From Pyrenopolyporus hunteri (lineage: Eukaryota; Ascomycota; Sordariomycetes; Xylariales; Hypoxylaceae): a DNA stretch of 64,000 nucleotides. The DNA is taken from contig CADCXC010000011.1 in NCBI GenBank assembly GCA_902806595.1, positions 558,001 to 622,000 on the forward strand, in the 5' to 3' direction. Both the position numbers and the translations under genes were made by a program. Positions 21,237-34,167 of the stretch are shown here, in pieces. The notes beneath the pieces are model-generated. The model did no database searches and was not told where the DNA came from. It saw only the letters and a program-made list of their open reading frames with translations. Each line of letters opens with the position of its first letter. The stretch's first letter is position 1.

Positions 21237-22939
21237 GTTGACAACGATGGTGATGCTCCTTACTCAATCCCACGCACGCAGACCTACACAATCGAGGACG
21301 AACGCTTTCTTTTGATAACGAATACGGTTGGTCTATTTCGGGATCGTAGAAGTAGTTGGTATTTCAGCGGAGATTGAAGTTCGAGACGGATTCTTCAAGC
21401 AATATGTAGGATGCCAGAAGAGGGAAGGGAGGTCAGCAAACAACGCCTAACCTGTACGGGGAGCTCCTAATCGTGTGGTGTCTAGCAAAATACCAAGCAG
21501 CATCCCTCCCCAAATCCCTGTGTAAATCTCTCAGGTGTGACGTCTCGAGGCCTCCCAGCGAATCTGATTCAGCGAACAAACACCTAGCGAGCCACCGCGG
21601 TGCAAATGACCCACTGGTACGCTGGCTTGTGCTTGGCCAAGATCCAGACCACTGGAAGTGAGTGGGACATGAAACGTAGGCGGCAGCAGGTTTTGTTATC
21701 TGCAGAGGGGAAGCGTCAGTAGGTGAGTTGGTTGATTCTTAGCCGCTTCAATGTCCTTCGTAGCTCCGGTTGGTATTGCGTCACTAGGTGTCCATTTTTT
21801 TGGTTGTTGAAGCTGGGCATTCTGGGCATTCTGGGCAATTCTGGGCAAATGAAAATAAATATTTACACAAATGTGGAGGAAGTCAATCGTGGGGGTCGAT
21901 GTAGATATTGGAATATCGTGTTAAACGAGCATCAACACCCTATAAATGCATAATTAATGGTCTCCATCGTCGAATCGGGGTAATTCCTTATCGTAGCATT
22001 CCCCTATTTCAACATGCCAATTACCCCTGATCTCGGAATCCGAAATATCGCAAGCTGCTATGATGAATCTTCAGAACAAGCGAGCCAATATAGATCCCAT
22101 AAGATAACATCCGGTTAACGCCGGAAGGCCAGAATCAATAGTCTTTATGATGTATTGTAAGCAATGTCTCACGACGAACGGAGTGTTTGTGGCATCCCCT
22201 CAATAGACAACCCATTCAAGACTGATATATCCAGGGTCTTCGTACTACTTACAACGTTCGCCTATAAAGTGTAGTAACTGGCAGAATCTGCAAAGAGACC
22301 TGCACCCGACTCGCCTAAGAGGAGTCCCCCATAAAACTCCGGGTACCACACTTAAGTAACCTAGGCGGGCTTAAGTTATCCTGGTGAAAAAGAAGACCAT
22401 CCTCCTCCTCAATTCGGGATGCCTGTCGAGCGTCGAACTCGCTCCGCGCCGCGGAACCCATCTAGAAGAATCCTTATTGTTGTACGTCATACTATGTAGT
22501 CGATCTGTTAGTCGAGTAGATACGACAAAGAGTCATCTGGTTAACACTCGCGGCATATAAAGCTTTTGTTCTCCGTCTAAATAGCGCTTAGTGCTCAGGC
22601 TTTGATGTCCTGAATGGTATTGTAGTACGCCCTTGAATAGTTCATTCCCTAATCTAGACAAACGGTGCTGCTTGGATTGTTGCTGATGTGATTATTATAT
22701 CCGGGACGATGCTTAACGGTACCCGTTTATCCATAGAGACCAGCCGATTTGCAACCAAAGTTTTCACGCTTAATGATAAGTAAGAGTACTAGAATATAAG
22801 CCGACTTCGTTACAATACGTTAGGGTAGTTTTTTAGAAATACTTGTGACTTATTTGTAACATCCCAGGTGCAACACAATTTCCTACCCACAGAGCAAGGT
22901 GAGCAAAACTCCAACACCACAACTCGCACCTCAGCGAAG
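21237..22939. other. Long divergent intergenic region
   Basis: Upstream of both PLC (-) and the acidic hypothetical gene (+). No coding region recognised. It contains a 9-10-bp minisatellite at about 21811-21848. Confidence 0.5.
21811..21848. repeat. Short tandem repeat, unit CTGGGCATT
   Basis: Four consecutive copies of a 9-10-bp unit (CTGGGCATT, one with an extra A). Confidence 0.8.
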
Positions 22940-24052
22940 ATGGAGTTTTCTCGAGTAGGATTCCTCATTAGCAGGGTTCGCTTGCGAATTCGAAACCTGG
23001 CAAAGATTCAGGATCAAGTCAAAGAAGACGTAAAGCTGTTCTGCCGTGGCGGCGAAGAAGCGAAAGCAAAATTCGAGGAAACCCGCCAACGCTATCTCGA
23101 CCTCCTGAAGATTTCGCTAGAAGAATTGCGCGATGCCATTAGCATGTGTGAACTAAGCGCTACGCCTGACGGAATTTTCGTCGAGCAGATCATGGGAAGG
23201 GTCAGACCGATGACCGACAAATATCTCGATCGCCTCGTACAGACAGGAATCATCTCCACTTGCGACAAGGAATGCATCATTTCTGGAGGATACCCTAGCG
23301 TCGAGGCATTCTTCGAGGATCTCGACAATAACGTCGGATCGTTTGGCGCCGAACCTGACGCCGGCTCGCCTTCAGACGGCGCTCATGCGGGACCCGGCAC
23401 CGTAGTTTACGACGAGAACGGCTTCCTAGAGGATAACCATCGAGGCGAGAATTCAGAACCCCAGAAGAAAATGCTTACAAGCATCGCGGAAGATTTGCCT
23501 TCAAGCTCCAGCAGCATCGAGCCGCCCGTCTCACTCCGACCAAGCGAGTTGTTCATATGGTCCGACGATGAGGATGACCTAGAGATGCCCGAACCCCTCC
23601 CGGAGCAGCACGGAGAACCCTCCACGTCTTATTTGCCGCCCCAAGAAGAAGCCGAGTCAAACATCTTGCCAATCATCCCTCCCAACTCCGAGAACGGATC
23701 CTCGATCACCTACGGTGCTGATGGCGACGAGAACGATGAAAAGGCATTCAAAGGATATCGCCTCTATGGACTCGACCAAGACGACGAAGAAGAATCGGAG
23801 ACACAAGATGCGGTTATGTCCGACCAAGGTGAAGAGCCCGAATCGCCAGCCACACTAGTCCGTCCCGAGCCAATCGTACACACCAGCAACAACGAAGCCG
23901 ACATGCTCATGGAATGGCTCGAGGAGCATGACATGTGGTACTGGCAGTACGAGGTTGTGTACGCCGCACTACTAGCCGCGACCAAACTCAAGGGGGACTT
24001 CCAGGCCGCGAGGGATGCCTACAAGGTCGATCCGTTTGCCGACTGGGATTGA
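22940..24052 (+). CDS. Hypothetical acidic protein
   Basis: 370 residues from the ATG at 22940; the open frame upstream (from 22868) has no ATG. The first ~75 residues are charged and helical (probable coiled coil around KIQDQVKEDVKLFCRGG). A conserved-looking block ends near YLDRLVQTGIISTCDKECI. The middle (130-320) is acidic, Ser/Pro-rich and probably disordered. The C-terminus is compact and aromatic (MEWLEEHDMWYWQYEVVY). No signal peptide, TM segment or catalytic motif. I do not recognise the family. Codon use and open length support a real gene. Convergent with the small secreted protein. Confidence 0.75.
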   Translation: MEFSRVGFLISRVRLRIRNLAKIQDQVKEDVKLFCRGGEEAKAKFEETRQRYLDLLKISLEELRDAISMCELSATPDGIFVEQIMGRVRPMTDKYLDRLVQTGIISTCDKECIISGGYPSVEAFFEDLDNNVGSFGAEPDAGSPSDGAHAGPGTVVYDENGFLEDNHRGENSEPQKKMLTSIAEDLPSSSSSIEPPVSLRPSELFIWSDDEDDLEMPEPLPEQHGEPSTSYLPPQEEAESNILPIIPPNSENGSSITYGADGDENDEKAFKGYRLYGLDQDDEEESETQDAVMSDQGEEPESPATLVRPEPIVHTSNNEADMLMEWLEEHDMWYWQYEVVYAALLAATKLKGDFQAARDAYKVDPFADWD

Positions 24053-24469
24053 TTTCGGAATCAACAGGGGACACCGGCTATTACTTAGCAGCATGTCATT
24101 CCTAAAGAGTTGGTGGAGATCAAGGCATAACTACGCCTATCATGTTATGGGGCTCGGAAAAGGGAAGCATGATACATGAAGCTTGGGACCTCTTCAGTGG
24201 GCAACCAACACTGGCGATTAATGATCACGTTCAAAGTCGGGTTCAAAAGGAACAACGTAGCCCAAAATGTACATATGTATTAGAGAATGACCCTACGTAT
24301 GAGCCGGGCTAAGCTATTGACCATTACGCTGCCGTGCTGTATCTATTACATTGTGTCCCGAAAAAAAACACCAGTCTATGTATTCCCATTCCACGTCTCT
24401 TCGTAAGCGATTAACTCTGCCCCCCCACTCATACCCCATTAAGTACCATCATCGCCACCATCACCAGAC
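24053..24469. other. Convergent 3' intergenic region
   Basis: No gene seen; presumed 3' UTRs of the flanking genes. Confidence 0.45.
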
Positions 24470-24916
24470 TTAGAACTGGAGAGTAGTAGGCGCGAAGCTC
24501 AGGTCGGGAGTGACGACCTTGCCGCCCTCGAGCTGCTTATCGGTGTAGGCGGGCCAGACGATGAGCTTCTTGGCGTAGTCGACGACGCTCAGGGTGGTGA
24601 AGCCGTTGCCGGGGCCGAACTGGCCGCTCCAGCCGGAGCCGACGGTGTACGGCCCGCAGGTGTTGCCGCTGCTGTCGGTCTGGCTGGCCGGCGAGCCCTT
24701 GACCGTGAAGGTGCAGGGCGTCGGGTCCGCCAGGTGCGTGTTGATGTTGAAGCTCCAGGTGCACTGCGTGTCGGCGGTGTCGCACACGCGCTTCAGGCTC
24801 TCGATCGTCCACTGCGGTACGTCGGCCATGGCGGACTTGGACGCTGGAGCGGGAGCCGGGGCCGCGAGGGCGGTGGCGGCGAGGATGGAGGAAATGGCAG
24901 CGGTGGTGAACTTCAT
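24470..24916 (-). CDS. Small secreted cysteine-containing protein, Hrip1-like
   Basis: 148 residues. The signal peptide (MKFTTAAISSILAATALA) is followed by an Ala/Pro-rich linker and a ~115-residue mature domain with four cysteines (45, 52, 68, 87), consistent with two disulfides. Motifs PQWTIESLKRVC, SGWSGQFGPGNGFTTLSV and LIVWPAYTD are those of the fungal small secreted family that includes proteins described as hypersensitive-response inducers (Hrip1-like). Whether this copy acts on plants is inference; family members also occur in saprotrophs. It is GC-rich and intronless. It is the last recognisable gene before the AT-rich island, about 2.7 kb away. Confidence 0.82.
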   Translation of the reverse strand: MKFTTAAISSILAATALAAPAPAPASKSAMADVPQWTIESLKRVCDTADTQCTWSFNINTHLADPTPCTFTVKGSPASQTDSSGNTCGPYTVGSGWSGQFGPGNGFTTLSVVDYAKKLIVWPAYTDKQLEGGKVVTPDLSFAPTTLQF

Positions 24917-27602
24917 TTTGATGAGTTGGGTGAGGTTGTAAGGTTTAGATATTAAGATTACGTGAGTACGTAGGTAGTTGTTTGAGCGAACGAGATGCTT
25001 TTATTGTTGTGACTGTGATGGTTGTGATGGTGGTGAGTATGAAGAGCACATTGGTGGGAGGACTGGAGGGCCTTTTATACCAGAATCTCGAAGTCTCGAC
25101 ATCATCGGACATCATCGTGTCTAGTTCTACCGTATTCTATACCCCATCCGGTGGCTGGCCGAGTTTCGCTAGACCTATTCGACTCAGCCATGAGAAAGGG
25201 TCCCATTGTCGAAGCTCGTATTGACGTAGCCCATCTTGCGTTCGTCTGTCCATAGTCACATGACCGGGAATAGCGTGAGACCCTTGGATCTTGATTCTGC
25301 CGGATGGCCCTGGCGAACGTAACGACGCGCGTGAGGCTCAAGCTCGTATTCCAGAACCCCAGACTCCACCGGTGTGGACACACAGGACATCGTGTGGTGA
25401 TCCTGGAAGGAGAAATAGCCCCATCGGCTTACGGCTGTTCTCCACACGGTAACGATCGTCGGCCCTAACCTTATACATTAGATCTATGTAATGGACTGCT
25501 GACCATGATCTCGGCATATACCAGAGACAAGCTAGCGTGGCTATCGCATATGTGCGTGGCTGGCTAGGTAGTCGAAACGCATTATACAGTCCTATTACAT
25601 ATAATATCGGTGGATGGATAGGTGGTAGGTATGTAACGTGGTAGCTTCACGGTCTCAACCTTGAGGTTAAAATCTATTTTTGGTTGCCGTATAAGGTGGA
25701 TCGGATAATTCTAGAACACTTCCAGGAACCGTAGTGCTTTCTACGAAACGACGTATTTGTATTTGACATATTAGGCCTCATTTTTCATATTCCACGCACT
25801 CGCAGCCCTGTAAACATTTTTCATGCTTCCTCCTAGACGGTGTGAGCATGATTGCAAAGATACAGTAATCATTCGGGATAATTTGATCGATACGAGTTTT
25901 CTTCGGCGTCATATATAACAAAGGAACTGGCTATTTTACCCCTACACCTTGGGGGATGACACGGTCTCCAATCTCCGATTCTCCTCACAATGCGGCCATG
26001 AACACACGAGTGCAACTTTCTTAGGTAATTATATCCCATAATTAAGCCTATTATTCTGTCAACAGTTGGCATGAGGATTGTGGATCGTATATTATCAACA
26101 CCCCTCGTAGTAGAGGATCGAAATGATGACCTATTACAGCTGGTGATCCTTAGGAAGGATCGCGATCTGTCCGCCTAGATTGTCATCTCGTATCGGCGAG
26201 AAGCGCTCTTTGTGTCGCGTTCTGACAGCATTGGTGGACTGTTCTAAGGCCGACCTTGACCGCTGTATCCGCGTTGTCCGGCCAAGCAATCCGTGCACAG
26301 GATTGAAAAGTACTGTGCGTAAGAACCCTAACCCGTAGCGAGGGCTTCAAGTTAACGACATGAGTGCATGGTAATCAGCTTCAATCAATCGTAAAATGAA
26401 TGTATCGTAGAATCTAAGAGTCATGTACGACGATTTCGTATATATCTCCATCCCTGCCATTTCCTCTGAGTTAGATGGGAGGGTAAATAAAAGTAATAGG
26501 CGGAGATCCGTCTCAGAGGTTGAGACGGAGTACGCGTCCATTTTAGGTAAACCCGGCGGCTCTATGCGGTTCGTCTCAAAGACCATCCATCCGAAGCCGA
26601 ACATACTACAAAATCCCATATTCCTCCCGGCGGTTGCCATGCTTTAAAAAAGATTCTTGATTACCATATTAATAATGGAAATCTTGCGTAGCTTCCCGCA
26701 GGCTTGATCTCCCATTCTACGGGGATTGTTCTACCGCGTCGAAGCGACCGACCATTCATACCAATACCCTCAGACAGGAATCCCGGTAACGGTCTCGTCT
26801 CGAGTTCGGAAGGAAATCTCAAAGCTCGCTTTCTACGCTCTCTCCAAGGAACTCCCTGGACCCCTGATCGTCGGTAACGGCGTGGATAGTCCGTGTCTTA
26901 TTTTCCGTGTGACCGTTCCAGATGACGTACGCAGCAACGCCTCTTTCAGAGCCACAATACTATGCTCCTCATTAGGGAGGCCTGTCTAATTGTAACGAAA
27001 GGCGCGATAATTTTCGACGCCAACATCAACATATCCAGAGCTCGATATAGGAGTGAAACACCGCTGTCTTGTTGGGAAGATACTTAGTTCCTGTGCTCGA
27101 CAAGCCCTAGTTCATAAGCATATTCCCGTTACGGAGTATGTGGATTGACCCTCAGGACTTAGACAGAAGGTCATCTGGTGTTAAGAAGGCATACACCACC
27201 TCAGCCCCCAATGAAGTAGTGTTCGCCTTAGTTTTATTCCCTCGCCGCCGGTCGGTGCGACGCGAAACTCGGATCCTTCGCTTTTCTTAGTTCTATGAGT
27301 ACTGTTATCATGAAGGCTGGTCACCTCAACATTGCCTTGTTGGCCTATGAAGCGTACCTGGTAGTAGAGGCCGAACTCGGCGTTCTTGGGAGTCTTAACG
27401 GTTGGAAACCGCGCCTCCGTCGTCCAGGCGACTGGTATAAGCGATATAGGCTTCGACAACGAGATCAAACGCGCCCCTACTCCCACGACCGACCTCGACC
27501 ACAAGAGTAAGAATTTGTCAGCGACGAAATTGTCGAATTTATTCTTAGTAACATCGAATGTTCTCCTTGTTAAAGAAGCGGTTAACCATTTCGTTTATTA
27601 GA
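24917..27602. other. Gene-free flank of the AT-rich island
   Basis: About 2.7 kb of unremarkable composition with no recognisable gene on either strand. ORFs at 26347-26640 (-), 26726-26989 (+, lacking an ATG) and 27181-27504 (-) have no family signature. Composition is not RIP-like, so the mutated zone starts sharply at the next feature. Confidence 0.5.
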
Positions 27603-27722
27603 TATGGGATGATATGGATCGTATATATTATATATGAGGGTAGAATCCCTTAGGAGGAATTTAGCAGTAAGGATTATATATATATAAGGTGGATCTAGAT
27701 GATTAATTTTAAATTTTCGATA
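27603..27722. repeat. Left LTR of the outer element
   Basis: Aligns without gaps to 40700-40819. Its outer part keeps G-rich blocks (GGGATGATATGG, GAGGGTAGAATCCC) that are G-to-A converted in the right copy. Its inner end shows C-to-T changes relative to the right copy (AATTTTAAATTTTCGATA against AATCTTAAATCTCCGATA). Confidence 0.8.
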
Positions 27723-30700
27723 TTTTTTTATAGTTTAAGCGTTAAATTTTACGATTTATTTAAAAAATTATATATAAAAGGAAATTATAAAATATTTTAA
27801 AATAAAAAATATCGTATAAATTATAATATTTTAAAAAATGTAAAAATAAAATTACGTAATTAAATACGTATTTTTATAGGTTTAAATTTTACGTTTAAAT
27901 TAAATGTTTACGATTATTATAAATATATTTATATACGTAATAATTATATAAATTACGCGTATTTTTCTTTTTTAAATAATTTAATTAAATCGTTTATAAT
28001 TATTTTATTAATAATAACGTAATTTAAAACGAAATAACTTTTTAATATAATATTAATAATTTATTTATAACGAATATTAATATAATAAATATAGGTCGAT
28101 TTTAAAAAATTAATTATAATCGTTAAAATATTTATTAAATCGATAAATATTATTATTAATATTAATTATTTATAATCGAAATTAATAATTAAATTATTAA
28201 TTTAAATTAATGTTTTATTTAATAAAGTTAAATTTATAAATTTAATTTTAATAAATAATAATATAATTAAAAATTATTTTTTCGATTTTTAATAAATGAG
28301 TTTATTAATTAAAAAAATTACTATCTTTTTTATAAATTATTATATATTAACGATATTATTAAAAATTATATTATCGTAATTAATAAAATTTAATTAAAAA
28401 GTTATATATTAAATTTTATTTAATAAAATATCGAAATTAATAATGTCGATAATATATCGTATTAAATATATAATAATCGTTTAATAATAAGTCGAAAAAT
28501 TAAAATTAATTTTAAATAATTTATTAAAAATTTAAATAATATCGAATTTAATTTATATAAAAAAGAAATTAATTAATTTTATATAATTTTAATATAATTT
28601 TATAATTTTTTTATTTATAATTAATTTTTAAAAATAAAATATAAAAAAATTAAATCGTTAAAAAGTTTTTATAAAATTAAAATTTATAAAATTATATTTT
28701 ATAAATATTTTTTTAGCGAATTAAAGTTAATTAATTTAAATTTATTTTAAAGTACGATTTTTTCGAATAATTAAATCGAAAAATAAATAAATTTTATTTA
28801 AAAGTTTAAATTTAAAAAAAATAGCGAGGGTTTTTTTCGTTTAAAAGATAATATTTTTAATAGGTTTATTAAAAATTAAATTATTAACGTAAATTAATAA
28901 AAGTATATTCGTATTATTATTTTTATATATATAATAATTAATTATAAAAAATTCGAAATTTAAAGTTCGAAGAGTTTTAATTAACGTATAATATTATTAA
29001 AATAAAGTTTTACGTAATTTATATAAAATTTTACGAAGTCGATAAATATAGTTAAAATTTTTTTATATAAATTTATAGGGTTATTCGACGTAAATTTTTT
29101 TATCGTATAATTCGAAATTTAAAAAAATAATAATTACGTTTAATTAATAAAATTCGAAGTCGAAAATTATTATAAATATTAAAAATAATTTAATTAAAGT
29201 GAAATTAACGATAATAATATATAAATTTTAAATCGTTTATAAGTTATATTTTTTTAAGTTTTTATATATTATTTAATACGTTTTATTACGTTATTATTAA
29301 TTATCGAAATTAAATTTTTAATTTATAATTTATTTTTTTAATAAAATATTTATATTTAAAAGCGAAATTATTAAATTTTATATGTAACGATTTTTTAAAT
29401 CGCGTATTTATTTTTTAAAAATTAATTGTTATTTTTTTTATAATTTCGAGTTTTATTAAATTTATTTAAAGTTTTTAACGAATGGGTAATTCGAATAATT
29501 AAAAGTTAAAAAGTAATTAATTATTAAATTCGAAAAATAAAAAAGTTAAATAATATTAAAAATGTAAATATTAATATTAATATAAATGGGTTTTAAAATT
29601 AAAATTAATTAAATAATGTAATTAATTAAAGCGGTATTATAAGGTAATTTTTATAATAATTATAATTAAATCGATTAAAACGTTTAAATTAAAATAAAAT
29701 TAATTTAAAAGGAATTTTTATTTAAAATTAAACGTTTTAATTTAATTAAAATATTTTCGAAAAATTTAATATTTAATTTAATTGTTAATTTAATTTTTAA
29801 TTTAATTTTTAATTTAATTATATTATTTAATTTTTTTAAATTATTTAATTTAATTAAATCGTTTAATTTATTCGAGGAAAAATTAAATTTATTTAATATT
29901 AATGTATTTAATTTAATAAATGTAGGGGTAAAATTATTAATAAAATTAAATAAATTCGAATATTAATTTTTAAAGATTATAATCGTATGTATTTAATTTT
30001 TAAAGATTATTTAATTTTTAAAGTTCGTTTAATTTTTAAAGATTATTTAAATTTTAAATGATTAAATTAAAAATAATTCGAATAAAAATTTTTATTTTTA
30101 CGATTTTACGGGGTTTAAATTTAAATCGTTTATAAAATTAAAAATAAATTTAAAAATAAATGGGATAATCGGTTTAAAAAAAGGTAATTATTTTACGTTA
30201 TTAAAGTTCGAATTTAAATCGATAATCGATGTAATTAATGGATTTTCGAATGTAACTTTTAAAGTAAAAAAATCGAGTTATAATTTAACTTTTTCGAAAA
30301 ACTTTTCCATAAATTAAATATCGGTGACTTTTTTAACTTTTTTAAATTAAAGGAAATAAATATAATAAATAATATTATATTTATTTTTATAATTTATTAA
30401 TTAACTTTTAATAATACGTAAATTTATTTTTACGAAACGCGGTTATTATTTAATAATATAAATGTTATAATTATATTTATAAAAATAAATAATTTATAGT
30501 TATTAATTAAATGGATGTAAATTTAAAAACGTAATTAAACGTATTTATAATAATTTAAAATTTTTATTAATTTAAATCAATAAAAAATTTATCGTAATTA
30601 TAGTAATTTATTTTATAAAAAATTATAATATATAAAATAAATTAACGGCGTTAAAAATAAATCGCGTTATTTATTATATGGATAATTCGATTCGTTTAAT

Positions 30701-33700
30701 TAATTTAAATTATTTATAATGGTAAATTATAACAAAATAAATTAATATGTTACGTATTTTAATTTATTTAATAACGTCGAAAAATTTTTTATTATTATTA
30801 AAATAAATCGTTTATATTAATAAAATAATTTATTATTTAATTATTTAAATTAATTTAATTATTTTAATAAAAACGAATTTAAATGTTTTTATAAATGTAA
30901 AAATAATTTAATAATATTTTAAATAATTATTAATTATATAAATTATATAACAACGATTATTATATTCGTATTTATATTTTATTAAATCGAAAGTAATTAA
31001 TGTTAATAATTTAAATTAAAAAATCGATGAAATTTAATTTATTAATTTAATTATTTTATTAAATAAATACGTTTTATATTTATAATTAATTATTTTAATT
31101 TTAAATATTTTAATATTAATACGTTTATATACGGTTTTTATACGTTTAATGTTAATATATATAAAATATTTATATATAAATTAATAAATAATATATAAAA
31201 TAAAGTTTAATTAAAGTAGTTTTTATATAAAAGTTAAATTAATTAATCGACGGGTACGAAAAATTATTACGTTTAATATTTAATTAATAATTATAAATTA
31301 TTAATTTTTACGTTTATTAATTAAAGTATCGATTCGATTATTAATTACGACTTTTTTAAAGCGTAATTAATTAATATTAAATATATTATAAAAAATAAAA
31401 ACGTTAAAAATTATATTAACGAAACGAAAAATATTAATAAATTTCGAAAAGGTAATAATTAAAATTTTTATTTTATTAAATATAATAAATTTTACGATTT
31501 TTTTATTAATTATTATAATTAAAAAAAATTAAATTATATAAGTTAAAATAATAAAATATCGTTAATTATTAAACGTATATTTATCGTTTTTTAAATTTAA
31601 AATTACGTTATTTTAAATAATTATTTCGAATAACATTAATAATAAATTATTTAATACGATAATTAAGGTTAATATAAAAGTTAAATTAAATATTAAAATT
31701 AACGAAAGTTTCGAATTCGAAGTAAGTTTTAAAATTAAATTAAATATCGAAGTTAATTATATATTATAATTAAAATTTAATATTTTAAAACTAGCGTTTT
31801 AATTATTCGATTTTATAATAATATAATTAATTTTAAATTAATTATTACGATTAATTTTTACGGGTTTTAATTAATTTTTATAAAAGTAATATTTTTTAAA
31901 GTTTATATATTTATAATGTTTATTATATTAATTAAAGTTAATTTTATATTATCGTTATTTCGATTTATATTATATTTACGTAAAATTAATATTTTTAAAA
32001 TGGGTTTTAAAGTAATTAAAAGGAAGTTAAAACAATATAAAATAATTTTAATTAAATAAATTACTTTAAAATTTTTATTATAATTTACGGTTATAAAAAA
32101 AATTATTTTTAAATTAAATTAATGTAATAATATCGTTATTTTTTAATAATTTAATTTTAATTTATATATTAATTATTAATTTACGTTACGTAAAGTTTTT
32201 TTTAATTAATTAATATAATAATTATTTATATTACGTACGATTATAATTTTTTAAATAACGTAATATAACGTATAACGCGTATTTTTCGTTAATATCGATT
32301 TTTAATTAATTAAAACGTTTATAAATATTAATAATTTTATTAAAAAATTTTTATAAATTTAAAACTACGATTAATATTTATTAATTATCGATTAATTTAA
32401 TTATATAATTAATTAATTTTCCGAAAATTTATTTTAATATAAAATTATAAATAATTTTAAAATTTTAATCGTTAAAATTTTAATCGTAGTTTTTTAAAAT
32501 GGTTTTTACGTAATTCGATAAAAAATTATTAATTAAAATAATAACGAAAATACGGTTTTTTTTATATTAATTCGTACGTTTTTTAAATAAATTTTTAATA
32601 ATATAATATAAAAAATCGTTATATTTAAATTTATTTTTAAATTTCGTTAATTAATTTTCGAAGTTTAATTCGTTTTTAAAAATTAAAATTTTTTACGTAA
32701 AAATATTTTTAAAATTAATTAAATTTATAATAAGTAATATTATTAAAATAATATAAAAAAACTAGTAAAATTTATACGATAAAAATTATAATTAAAAAAT
32801 ATAAATAATATTAATATATAATTATATACGATAATAATATAAAATAAAACGATTATAAAATTTTATATATAAAATTTTAATTCGATATAAATTTAAAAAT
32901 AAAATTTAATAAATAAAATAAAATAAAAAAAAAATATAATAACATATATTTATTATATATTATAAAAAATACGAATAATATTTAATTATAAAAGTTAAAT
33001 TAAATATTTAATATTTAAAAAATAAAAAAAAAATATTTTATTCGACGTTAATTTTTATATATATATATATAATTATTTTTTTTATTAATTTATAAATTAT
33101 AATTTATATATTTAAAATAAAGTAAAGTTATATTAAATAATATATTAAAAGTAAAAAAAAAAAATAATTATTATTAATTAAAAAAATCGATTCGATTATT
33201 TAATTAATTAATAAATATAACGATTTATTTCGAAATTAACAAATATTATTATTATACGTAATAAAGTTAAAATTCGAAAAATTAATATTTAAAAAAATTA
33301 CACGTTAATAAAAATATTATTATTAAATTAAATAAAATCAATTATTAATCGTTATCGATATAATTATTAATTAAATAAAATAATAATTTATTTAAGTTAA
33401 TTTTTTTTAATAATATTATATAATTATATAAAAAATATAATTTAATAAAATAAAAAAAATAAATTAAATAAAAAAAAAATATAACGTTATATTTTAATAT
33501 ATTTAAATTTAAGTTAAAATTATAATTTAAAAATAATTAAATAATAATAAATAATTTATTTAAATTAAACGTATATAATTAAAAAAGTTAAAAAAAAATT
33601 AATATAATAATTTATATTATTAATAAAATTTATAAAATTAATATATAATTTATAATATAATTTATACGTTCGAAATAATAATAATTTTAACGATAATTTA

Positions 33701-33954
33701 TAATATTATAAAAAAAATAAAAAATAATAAAATAAAATAAAATTTTAATTAATTAAAATTAAAATTAAAATATAAAGATATAAACGATAATTAATAATAT
33801 AAAAAATCGAATTTTCGTATTTTTTCGATTATAAATTATATTATATACTTTCGAAATTTCGAAGTTAATATTAAAATAAATATAAATCGATTATATAATC
33901 GATTTAAAATTATATAATTTTTAATATTTTTATTTTTTTCGATAAATATATTAT

Positions 33955-34167
33955 TGGTAGGTACGTATATAAATAAAGTAAAGAAATAATAATAAAAATA
34001 ATTACGATAAGGTAAAATTAATATTATATAAATTATTTAAAAAAAAAAAATATTTAGTAAAAAGATTATAAAAAAGATTTTTTTTATATAAACGAAAGTA
34101 TATAGGTATTTTTTTTTTTTAAGGTACGTATTACGAAGTGGTATATATATAAGTTAATTAATTATTA
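33955..34167. repeat. Left LTR of the nested element
   Basis: Shares long collinear blocks with 39895-40108, for example TACGTATATAAATAAA, TAATATTATATAAATTATTT and TACGTATTACGAA. It begins TGGTAGGTACG where the right copy reads TAATAAATACG, all differences being G-to-A. The TG start is the usual LTR terminus. Confidence 0.8.

Noticed and set aside
26347..26989. Opposed small ORFs (97 and 87 residues) left of the island
   Set aside because: One lacks an ATG, neither has a recognised motif, and no splice pattern links them to a longer protein.
29766..30070. Possible CRISPR-like or structured tandem array in the island
   Set aside because: Degenerate AT-rich repeats with variable spacing and no unique spacers. 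The host is a fungus, and they are more likely decayed repeats of the retrotransposon.
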